A DNA stretch of 8,751 bases from Patescibacteria group bacterium. GTDB taxonomy: Bacteria > Patescibacteriota > Minisyncoccia > JAHIHE01. The stretch spans positions 1 through 8,751 of the forward strand of contig JAHIHE010000055.1 of NCBI GenBank assembly GCA_018899995.1, read 5' to 3'. Position 1 is the first letter of the stretch; each line of letters starts with the position of its first letter. Under the pieces are notes generated by a model, which worked only from the letters and a program-made list of their open reading frames with translations, did no database searches and was not told where the DNA came from. Made by a program: the position numbers and the translations under genes. This document shows positions 1 through 4,862 of the stretch, piece after piece.

Positions 1-325
1 AAATCTTTTTCACTAAACTCGTTCTCGCATAAAAGGCACGACTTGTCGATCCGTGTCCGGCGCCTTTTGTCCTCGCTTGTATCCATTTACCGTCTTTGCC
101 TGTCAGACTTTCAAAGCCGTGTTTTATCAATTTTTCTCGGATAAAATCATAATCAGCTTTTATTTCCTTGATCAATTCATCGTCTTCGGCAAAATCTAAA
201 CTCGCCACTTTTATTAATTCCGCCGCTTCTGAATTTTTACCGTTCCATTTCACCGCACAAAAAACAATGGTTTTAAGTTTTGCCCAGCAATGACTTTCAA
301 AAAACGAATGGGCTATCGTAACCAT
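1..325 (-). CDS. Sau3AI/MutH-family restriction endonuclease, C-terminal part (runs off window)
   Basis: The frame is open from an ATG at 325 to the window edge, giving 108 residues with no stop. The product resembles the C-terminal half of the Sau3AI/MutH nuclease fold: a stretch reading HSFFESHCWAKLK near residues 6-18 matches the family's F-x-E-S-H-x-W-x-K-L segment. A later stretch around GKWIQARTKGAGHGS followed by SRAFYART matches the family's conserved C-terminal strand and DNA-contact region. These enzymes cut GATC in type II systems, or nick it in mismatch repair. The N-terminal half, which should carry the Asp and the E-x-K catalytic residues, is not in this frame: a TGA lies 30 bases upstream of the ATG. 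The gene overlaps the 63-aa ORF by 13 bases. Either the catalytic half was lost or shifted out of frame, or this is an unusual short family member. Family assignment is fairly sure; completeness is doubtful. Confidence 0.72.
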   Translation of the reverse strand, partial: MVTIAHSFFESHCWAKLKTIVFCAVKWNGKNSEAAELIKVASLDFAEDDELIKEIKADYDFIREKLIKHGFESLTGKDGKWIQARTKGAGHGSTSRAFYARTSLVKKI

Positions 326-504
326 AGCTGAAATTCTGGATAGGTCGCTTGGTCATAAAAATCTAAGTATTTATCATCTTCCCACACGAGCTCGGTAAAA
401 TTTTTGTAGTCCTCGCTGTACCCTTTACACATCACCAATGCGCGACGAAAAGGATTGAGCCGTAAAATCAGTTTTGCAAAAAATGGCGAGAGCGGTATTT
501 CCAT
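313..504 (-). CDS. Unrecognised 63-residue ORF in the restriction-modification cluster
   Basis: A 63-residue ORF with an ATG one base after the TAG of the preceding gene (TAG-T-ATG), overlapping the ATG of the following Sau3AI-like ORF by 13 bases. I do not recognise the family. The N-terminus is hydrophobic and basic (PFFAKLILRLNPFRR); the C-terminal half is acidic and aromatic (VWEDDKYLDFYDQ). It has no E-x-K nuclease motif. The tight packing suggests translational coupling if the cluster is expressed. It could be a genuine small partner protein, or the frameshifted remnant of the N-terminal half of the endonuclease that follows. The sequence alone does not decide. Confidence 0.4.
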   Translation of the reverse strand: MEIPLSPFFAKLILRLNPFRRALVMCKGYSEDYKNFTELVWEDDKYLDFYDQATYPEFQLWLR

Positions 505-505
505 A

Positions 506-1240
506 CTAAAAAGTAAGATTATTTTCCACGCTTACAATTTCAAAAGTTTTTGTGTGCCAATCCGATAATTTGTCGTAGTCCATAAATTGGACTCGTTGTT
601 TTATCGGCACAAATGCATTAAGCGCGAGTTTCCCAACATACTCTTCTTTTCTTGCCCTGTCTGCGACAATAAAAAAATTGGCGTTGAAATCTTGTAGCTC
701 AATGAATTTCAACAGTGAATTTTGAATGTCCGTTGAGTGCTCAACCTCGAAAAGTACACTCGGCATTTTCCTGACATTGAACCAGCAGACATCAATAGTT
801 TTCGCTTTTCTTATAATATGGTCGTAGCCAAATTGATAGAAACTTTCTTGCGAGCTAACTTCACCCAATGTTTTGCCAAGAAACTTTTTGTTTTTGTCCT
901 GACTTGGCACAAAAGTCCCGTATTTCTTCAAGTTGCCTATTTCCACTAATAGCCCCTGATAGTAGCTGTGATTAAATAATTCTTGCTCAGACTTCGGAAC
1001 TATATCTGTTGGGAAAATCTCTGGCGGCAATTTATCTTTATGCGAAAGCAATGCCCAAAGTCCGGGTTTTATCTTGAAGAAGAATCTTTCGTCTTGAACG
1101 ATGCGGCGAATACTCGCAAAAGGGGTTTTCGTTTTCCATTCGACGCCGGTTACTTTCAAAACCTCCTGATTGAGATAACCAAGCGTCGCAAACCCTCCAT
1201 TTTGTTCCATTGTTTTTATTACTGCTTCGTGTTGCCTCAT
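506..1240 (-). CDS. Winged-helix plus PD-(D/E)XK-like nuclease protein of a restriction-modification cluster
   Basis: A 244-residue protein from ATG at 1240. The frame could begin at a TTG (1261) seven codons earlier, but the ATG is preferred because it sits one base after the methyltransferase stop (TAA-T-ATG). Residues 1-70 read as a winged-helix DNA-binding module: helices around HEAVIKTMEQ, GYLNQEVLK and FASIRRIVQ, then the beta wing FFFKIKPGLWALL. The rest resembles a PD-(D/E)XK fold: Glu100 in LLVEIG, Asp150 in TIDVCWF, then a strand with Glu165 and Glu167 (LFEVEHSTDIQNSLLKF), and a later FFIVAD strand. The usual E-x-K reads E-x-E, a variant seen in some nucleases of this fold. Position after a DpnA-like methyltransferase suggests the restriction subunit or a modification-dependent accessory nuclease. 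The fold call is inference from motif spacing; it could instead be a DNA-binding regulator with a dead nuclease domain. Confidence 0.6.
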   Translation of the reverse strand: MRQHEAVIKTMEQNGGFATLGYLNQEVLKVTGVEWKTKTPFASIRRIVQDERFFFKIKPGLWALLSHKDKLPPEIFPTDIVPKSEQELFNHSYYQGLLVEIGNLKKYGTFVPSQDKNKKFLGKTLGEVSSQESFYQFGYDHIIRKAKTIDVCWFNVRKMPSVLFEVEHSTDIQNSLLKFIELQDFNANFFIVADRARKEEYVGKLALNAFVPIKQRVQFMDYDKLSDWHTKTFEIVSVENNLTF

Positions 1241-1241
1241 A

Positions 1242-1472
1242 TTATTCAAGATGAAATTCAAAATCTTTTTTCAGTCCGTTGCTTTTGTCCCACTCGCCCT
1301 TATTGACACTCACTCTCCGTCCAGCATGAACAGTAAAACCGCCGTTTGAGAGTAGATAAGGCGGATCAGCAAAAACCATATCAACCGAATTTTCTGGAAG
1401 TTCGGCGAGAATATCCAAGCAGTTTGCTTGATAAAGTTTAAATCTTGGTTTTTCGTAATATGGTTTTTGCAT
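1242..1472 (-). pseudogene. Truncated DpnA-like (beta-class) adenine-N6 DNA methyltransferase
   Basis: A 76-residue ORF from ATG at 1470-1472, three bases after the stop of the regulator gene. It matches the start of DpnA-type methyltransferases: MQKPYYEK, then VDMVFADPPYLLSNGG with the catalytic DPPY (motif IV) at residues 36-39, then a VSVNKGEWDKS segment as in DpnA (VSVDKGDWDK). Intact relatives are about 260-280 residues and carry the AdoMet-binding FxGxG motif at the C-terminus, as usual for beta-class enzymes. Here the frame ends at TAA just after FEFHLE, about where DpnA has HEFNRKW. The remaining three quarters, including motif I, are absent from the window, so the product cannot methylate DNA. 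Cause: an internal deletion joining this stub to the next gene, or an assembly join. By family the target would have been GATC or a close relative. Confidence 0.8.
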
Positions 1473-1474
1473 AA

Positions 1475-1662
1475 TTATTTAAACAAATCAGCTACTGAAA
1501 CATTGAGAGCTTTCGCTATTTTCTTGAGAGTATCAAGCGTTGGATTCTGGTTTTTACCAGCTTCTATTTTGATAATTGTATTATTGGCGACACCCGCCCG
1601 CCGGCAGGCAGGTCGGCCAATCTCGCCAATTTCTCTCGCAAAAGCCATTTGGCTTCCCTAAG
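1475..1662 (-). pseudogene. XRE-type helix-turn-helix regulator broken by a 20-bp palindrome
   Basis: Two frames each hold half of one Cro/C1-type (XRE) repressor. From 1662 to 1612 one frame reads LREAKWLLREKLARLAD, which is helices 1-2. From 1591 to 1478 another reads VANNTIIKIEAG, then KNQNPTLDTLKKIAKALNV and SVADLFK, with TAA at 1475-1477. Deleting the intervening 20 bases (1592-1611) restores a continuous domain across LARLAD/VANNTI, a normal XRE junction. A stop lies directly upstream of the first half, so the start is also damaged; a further one-base shift may join it to KIVNN around 1662-1676. A 57-codon ORF (ATG 1648, AGGGA upstream) covers the second half but replaces helices 1-2 with an unrelated sequence translated through the repeat. 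It precedes the methyltransferase by 2 bases, so it was probably the controller of the restriction-modification operon. Confidence 0.72.
1592..1613. repeat. GC-rich palindromic repeat inserted in the regulator gene
   Basis: An inverted repeat with 10-bp arms, CCCGCCCGCC (1593-1602) and GGCAGGCAGG (1603-1612), with two mismatches that would be G-U pairs in minus-strand RNA, flanked by A and T. It is far richer in GC than the surrounding gene. The net insertion relative to a normal XRE reading frame is 20 bp (1592-1611), which shifts the frame. From memory, CCTGCCTGCCGGCAGGCAGG-type palindromes recur in Patescibacteria genomes; I cannot confirm that here. Confidence 0.75.
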
Positions 1663-1695
1663 TTATTTACAATTTTGTGCCTCCGACTGGATTTG

Positions 1696-1725
1696 CCAGC
1701 CTACGGCTGGTCCGCCTTGGGCGGA
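1696..1725. repeat. Twin 15-bp hairpins downstream of tRNA-Leu
   Basis: Two adjacent perfect hairpins, each with a 6-bp stem and a 3-base loop: CCAGCC-TAC-GGCTGG (1696-1710) and TCCGCC-TTG-GGCGGA (1711-1725). They begin 21 bases past the tRNA-Leu 3' end on the minus strand. They could help 3' processing or termination of the tRNA transcript, but there is no following T tract. Their tandem, equal-sized build looks more like a dispersed repeat. Confidence 0.6.
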
Positions 1726-1746
1726 AACCGAAAGTTTGAAATTTTG

Positions 1747-1829
1747 TGGGCGAGGAGAGATTTGAACTCTCAAGGCTGAAAGCCATACGCTCCTGAAGCG
1801 TACGTGTATACCAATTCCACCACTCGCCC
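1747..1829 (-). tRNA. tRNA-Leu (anticodon CAG)
   Basis: A complete type II tRNA. The acceptor stem is GGGCGAG pairing with CTCGCCC and the discriminator is A. The D arm lies around GTGGAATTGGTATACAC. The anticodon stem TACGC/GCGTA encloses loop TTCAGGA, giving anticodon CAG, which reads CUG leucine codons. A long variable arm contains GGC/GCC pairing, typical of leucine. The T arm is GAGAG-TTCAAAT-CTCTC. The 3' terminal CCA is not encoded (the sequence continues ACA after the acceptor stem), so a CCA-adding enzyme is needed. It lies 15 bases downstream of the peptide-binding protein gene and may be processed from the same transcript. The restriction-modification remnants begin just past its 3' end, a common place for acquired islands. 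Confidence 0.95.
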
Positions 1830-1844
1830 CCAGCATTTTTATAT

Positions 1845-3656
1845 TTATTTTTTCCAAACCCTTTTGGTCTCAAGATACCAATTTGAAATGTCGTTGAAGC
1901 GATCCGCGGAAAGAGTAACGATTTTTTCTTCCACCCCCTTGAGGTTGTTCGCGGCCGAATAATTTAAATAAGGGCTGAAAAGGAAAATCGCCGGCGCGTC
2001 GTCAACCACATCAGCCTGGAACTTGGCCAAGAGCGCGTTTTTTTTATCTTGGTCAAATGTTTGGCGCAGGTCCTCCAGCTCTTTATCAACATTTTTATTT
2101 GAATAAACGGCCAAATTCAGCCCGGGATCTTTTATACTGGAAGAATGCCAGAAGATATACGGGTCCGGATTAAGATTTATTATTTCTCCAAAAAGCAGGG
2201 CTTCGTAGTCGCGTTCTTTGATAGCCGACTGAATTTCAGCCGGGTTTAAAAAATTTAAATTTACCTTGATTCCGCCTTTTTGCCACTGGTTTTGCAAAAC
2301 TTCGGCGAGTTTTTTGAATTCAGGAGAGTCGCCGGTTGTAAGCGTGAACTCCAAAGGGATTTTTTCTTTTACCACCTCGCTTGTTTTCCCGGTTTTTCTG
2401 TCCCGGATCTTTTCTTTTATTTCTTTTATCAGCCAAGAATCGCTGTCCGCTTTCCAGCCCGAATTGGCTAAAATCGTGTTCGCGTAGGGCTGGTCAAAGT
2501 TGTAAATTTTTGTCTGAAAAGACGATTCTTTCAGCGCGGGCGGTATGGGGGTCTCAACTTTTTGCCCGTTGCCTTTTAAAAATTCGTCCACTAATTTATT
2601 TTTATCAGTGAGATAGTTAAGCGCGATACGGATGTTTTTGTCGGCCAGGATTTTTGATTCCTCGGGGTTTAAAAATACGGCGAAATAGCGGGGCGTTTTG
2701 AAAGCATAGCTTCTTAAATCCGCGCGCTTTAGCTGGCTTGCCCCTTTGGTGCTTAAATAAGAAGTGCTGTCAACCTGATTTTTTTCCAGCGCGTCGGCCA
2801 GGGACTCTTCGTTGTTAAAGAACTTAAAAACAATTTTTTCAATGAAAGGCGGCCTATTGTAGTACTTGTTATTTGCCGTAAGCCTCAGCGAAATAATTTT
2901 TCCGCTTTTGTCTTTCTCAATTGAATCAAATTCATACGGTCCGGACCCGACCGGCTTGGTGTTATATTGGGCCAAAGGAGTATTTTCCGCGCTTATTGCC
3001 TGCCAGATGTGAGCGGGCAGAATCCCAAAAGTTAGGTTTTGCAAAAACGGCTCGTAAGGCGATTTAAGCGAGAATCTCAATTCATAATCGCCGGTTTTTT
3101 CAACTTCAATGCCGCTTAGATTGGCGCGAAGAGGGCTTTTATAAGCGGGGTTTTGTATCGCTTTGACCGTAAATAAAACATCTTCCGCGGTAAGCGGCTT
3201 GCCGTCATGCCAGCGGATATTGTTTTTTATTTTTATAGTGTATGTTTTTTTGTCGTCGGAGAGCGTGTAGCTTTCTGCTGCGTCGCTTACAAGTTCTCCG
3301 GCGCTGTTGAAAGCAAATAGAGAAGAAAAAACAAGTTTTACCAAGTCCAAATCCGCCTCGTTGGTTTGGGCAAGAATCGGATTTATGTAGCGAGGGTTTC
3401 CGATTACGCCTTCGGTCAAAACGCCTCCCTTGGCGGGAGCAACGACGGTGTGCCTGACCCAAAAATTATAAGAAAGAATCGTTCCCGAAATAAAAATTAT
3501 CGCCAAAAGAAAAAAAACAATTGCTTTTTCCGTCCGGCCAAGCGCGCGAAAAGCATTGGCAAACAGCGCCCGAACCATAACCGCTTTTGCTTTCGGGGTA
3601 TTTTTTTGCGTCAAACTTTTTAAATTCGTTAAAAAGTTTTTTATCCGCACTCGCAA
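1845..3656 (-). CDS. ABC transporter substrate-binding protein, family 5 (oligopeptide type), membrane-anchored
   Basis: A 603-residue extracytoplasmic solute-binding protein of the DppA/OppA family (SBP_bac_5). It has a basic N-terminus, then one transmembrane anchor at about residues 45-67 (AIVFFLLAIIFISGTILSYN). The mature domain opens with GGVLTEGVIGNPRYINPILA near residue 77. The family signature follows (NNIRWHDGKPLTAEDVLFTV), then VGSGPYEF and the later WQKGGIKVNLN segment. There is no lipobox cysteine, so anchoring is by the uncleaved helix. It should bind peptides or similar oligomers outside the membrane; no permease or ATPase gene is in the window. The frame begins at TTG 3656 (shown); ATG at 3578 gives 577 residues and still keeps the helix, and neither start has a clear Shine-Dalgarno sequence. 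It lies 171 bases after secG and 15 before tRNA-Leu. Family assignment is secure, exact substrate is not. Confidence 0.92.
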   Translation of the reverse strand: MRVRIKNFLTNLKSLTQKNTPKAKAVMVRALFANAFRALGRTEKAIVFFLLAIIFISGTILSYNFWVRHTVVAPAKGGVLTEGVIGNPRYINPILAQTNEADLDLVKLVFSSLFAFNSAGELVSDAAESYTLSDDKKTYTIKIKNNIRWHDGKPLTAEDVLFTVKAIQNPAYKSPLRANLSGIEVEKTGDYELRFSLKSPYEPFLQNLTFGILPAHIWQAISAENTPLAQYNTKPVGSGPYEFDSIEKDKSGKIISLRLTANNKYYNRPPFIEKIVFKFFNNEESLADALEKNQVDSTSYLSTKGASQLKRADLRSYAFKTPRYFAVFLNPEESKILADKNIRIALNYLTDKNKLVDEFLKGNGQKVETPIPPALKESSFQTKIYNFDQPYANTILANSGWKADSDSWLIKEIKEKIRDRKTGKTSEVVKEKIPLEFTLTTGDSPEFKKLAEVLQNQWQKGGIKVNLNFLNPAEIQSAIKERDYEALLFGEIINLNPDPYIFWHSSSIKDPGLNLAVYSNKNVDKELEDLRQTFDQDKKNALLAKFQADVVDDAPAIFLFSPYLNYSAANNLKGVEEKIVTLSADRFNDISNWYLETKRVWKK

Positions 3657-3827
3657 AAGACCGCGTTTTGTCTCTGTTGGTTGGCCCCCTATTTCCTTTT
3701 GCTTCGACGGATTTCGCTTCGCAGAATAACTTCTGGATATGATAGATATAAAGTTGCGGAGCTTAATTTTTTCAAAAATACGAAAGATACCTATATGTTT
3801 TACTTTACTATTTATGGTGAGTTTCTA

Positions 3828-4043
3828 TCATACTATTAAATTCAGAAAAGCCAGAATGATAAAAGCGGCAGCGAGTATTATGGTAAAAATGAAAATTATT
3901 TTTTCCGCGCCCCTTTTGGTAAAATAAATATTTCCTTCTCCGCCAAAAGTTGACCCAAGCCCGGCGCCGCGCGCCTGGAGCAGAATTAATGCGACAAGAA
4001 GAACTGAAACGGCTATTTGCGCTATTTCGAGATATTTTGTCAT
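3828..4043 (-). CDS. secG: Preprotein translocase subunit SecG
   Basis: A 71-residue protein from ATG at 4043. The frame extends 14 codons upstream, but MTKYLEIAQ is the natural SecG start and the earlier stretch adds nothing family-like. It has two transmembrane helices (about residues 4-23 and 46-70). The cytoplasmic loop between them holds the hallmark LLQARGAGLGSTFGG and TKRGAEKI. SecG is the small partner of SecYE that helps SecA-driven protein export. The stop is TGA exactly at the expected C-terminus, which argues for the standard bacterial code. It follows the holin-like gene by about 100 bases of AT-rich repeat and precedes the peptide-binding protein. In E. coli secG also lies beside a leucine tRNA; here one gene intervenes. 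No Shine-Dalgarno sequence is visible. Confidence 0.93.
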   Translation of the reverse strand: MTKYLEIAQIAVSVLLVALILLQARGAGLGSTFGGEGNIYFTKRGAEKIIFIFTIILAAAFIILAFLNLIV

Positions 4044-4051
4044 GAATAAAA

Positions 4052-4122
4052 AACTAATTAACGCGAATTTATAACGAATAAACACTAATTACAAACTGAT
4101 TCGCGACAGGTGTTAATTAGTT
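4052..4122. repeat. AT-rich degenerate inverted repeat upstream of secG
   Basis: Left arm: AACTAATTAA (4052-4061) followed directly by CGCGAAT (4062-4068). Right arm in inverse orientation: ATTCGCG (4099-4105), 7 spacer bases, TTAATTAGTT (4113-4122). Related words continue to about 4145 (GCATTAATCCGTATTA) and recur downstream of uvrA. Of these, AAACACTAATTA (4080-4091) is repeated directly at 7893-7904. GTGTTAATTAGT (4110-4121) is repeated inverted at 7897-7908. Confidence 0.55.
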
Positions 4123-4143
4123 AAATATCCGCATTAATCCGTA

Positions 4144-4482
4144 TTATTTTTTAAATATTGAAAAAACCGTATTAACGGCGCCGACAAGAATAGTTCCCCA
4201 GAAAAGAGGCGCAACGCCGCTTATCTTAAGTTCGGGGGTATAGTAATCAACGGCATAGAGCATTATCATATTGATTACCACGATAAATAAACCGAAGGTC
4301 AAAAATATTATCGGTCCGGCGATTAATTTCAAGACCGGCTTCAGAAAAAAATTCGCCAAAGTCAGAAGGAACGAAACCCACGCCAGCGAAACCAAGTCGC
4401 CCGAGAATACAAATCCCGGAATAAAATAAGAAGCCGTCTTAATGGCGATCGCATTGACCAATATTTGATAAACAAAACGCAT
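4144..4482 (-). CDS. YvlD/phage-holin-4-like integral membrane protein
   Basis: A 112-residue, very hydrophobic protein with four predicted transmembrane helices (roughly residues 5-22, 28-50, 55-78 and 88-109). It matches the Phage_holin_4_2 (YvlD, DUF360) family by the motif FLKPVLKLIAGPIIFLTFGL followed by FIVVINMIMLYAVDYY, and by full family length. Despite the name, chromosomal members are usually not phage lysis genes; their role is unclear, with some linked to envelope stress in Bacillus. No phage genes surround it. It is first in a probable transcription unit with secG, the peptide-binding protein and tRNA-Leu, behind a sigma70-like promoter at 4548-4576. The ATG at 4482 has no strong Shine-Dalgarno sequence. 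Confidence 0.88.
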   Translation of the reverse strand: MRFVYQILVNAIAIKTASYFIPGFVFSGDLVSLAWVSFLLTLANFFLKPVLKLIAGPIIFLTFGLFIVVINMIMLYAVDYYTPELKISGVAPLFWGTILVGAVNTVFSIFKK

Positions 4483-4501
4483 ACAGCTTTTTTAAGCCCA
4501 G

Positions 4502-4526
4502 CTAAGTTTCGCAAGACGAAATTTAG
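4502..4526. repeat. Stem-loop in the leader of the holin-like gene
   Basis: CTAAGTTTCG (4502-4511), loop CAAGA, CGAAATTTAG (4517-4526): a 10-bp stem with one G-T position, which an outer CCC (4497-4499)/GGG (4529-4531) pair can lengthen. It lies between the promoter and the ATG of the holin-like gene, so it would form in the 5' leader RNA. No T tract follows on either strand, so it is not a classical terminator. Confidence 0.55.
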
Positions 4527-4547
4527 GCGGGATTAAACCTTAAAACC

Positions 4548-4576
4548 ATATTAACATAAGATTAGCGGCTTGTCAA
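4548..4576 (-). promoter_or_regulatory. Sigma70-type promoter for the holin-like gene, secG and downstream genes
   Basis: On the minus strand the -35 box TTGACA (4576-4571) is a perfect consensus. After a 17-base spacer comes TAATAT (4553-4548) as -10 box. Transcription would start near 4541 and leave a leader of about 58 bases. Distance and direction fit the minus-strand genes that follow. Confidence 0.7.
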
Positions 4577-4586
4577 TTCGCAGAGT

Positions 4587-4613
4587 GGGGCTAAAAGGTG
4601 AGACCTTGACCCC
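4587..4613. repeat. Hairpin abutting the MITE-like element
   Basis: AAGGT-GAG-ACCTT (4595-4607) forms a 5-bp stem, flanked by GGGG (4587-4590) and CCCC (4610-4613) that can pair outside it. The CCCC is also the first part of the left terminal repeat of the neighbouring element, so the two structures compete. Confidence 0.45.
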
Positions 4614-4796
4614 GTTAGAAGTCTTTAAATTATTCTCACTATTAAATCTGACCGTAAGGCGAAGCCACATTAGAAAATCTATAAACATTGGAGATAAGGA
4701 CACAAATGTATGCTTTTATAGATTTTCTAACGGGACGAAGCCGCTCCGCTTGACGACCTAGATATTTGAAAATTCTGGTCTGGACTTCTAACGGGG
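4610..4796. mobile_element. MITE-like element, 187 bp, 14-bp terminal inverted repeats
   Basis: The ends are perfect inverted repeats: CCCCGTTAGAAGTC (4610-4623) and GACTTCTAACGGGG (4783-4796). Both are flanked by the same four bases TTGA (4606-4609 and 4797-4800), as a target-site duplication would leave. Inside is a second perfect inverted repeat of 16 bp, TTAGAAAATCTATAAA (4670-4685) with its complement at 4715-4730; an ACATT/AATGT pair (4685-4689, 4705-4709) can lengthen the stem. There is no credible protein: the 63-codon frame at 4570-4761 looks like chance. No transposase is present, so it would be non-autonomous. It could instead be a large structured RNA or simple hairpin repeat. The right copy of TTGA forms the -35 box of the uvrA promoter. 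Confidence 0.5.
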
Positions 4797-4825
4797 TTGA
4801 CTTCCCTATTTTTTTAAACTATAAT
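4797..4825 (+). promoter_or_regulatory. Sigma70-type promoter of uvrA
   Basis: TTGACT (4797-4802), a 17-base spacer, and a perfect TATAAT (4820-4825). Transcription would start near 4832, leaving about 30 bases of AT-rich leader with no Shine-Dalgarno sequence before the ATG at 4863. I see no LexA-type operator, so SOS control is not indicated. The -35 box directly abuts the terminal repeat of the MITE-like element. Confidence 0.72.
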
Positions 4826-4862
4826 AAATCAACTTTATTATTTTTTCAAAACTTTATTTTTC

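Noticed and set aside
353..355. UGA read as glycine to extend the Sau3AI-like frame upstream
   Set aside because: A TAA follows 18 bases further upstream in the same frame, and secG ends properly at TGA, so recoding gives no longer protein.
1663..1873. Minus-strand frames across tRNA-Leu
   Set aside because: They translate the tRNA gene and flanking hairpins; the tRNA explains the sequence.
4144..4482. Prophage indicated by a holin-like gene
   Set aside because: The protein belongs to the YvlD-like chromosomal family and no endolysin, structural or integrase genes are nearby.
4570..4761. 63-codon plus-strand frame in the uvrA upstream region
   Set aside because: It runs through the inverted repeats of the MITE-like element, shows no family resemblance or ribosome binding site, and its end overlaps the repeat arms.
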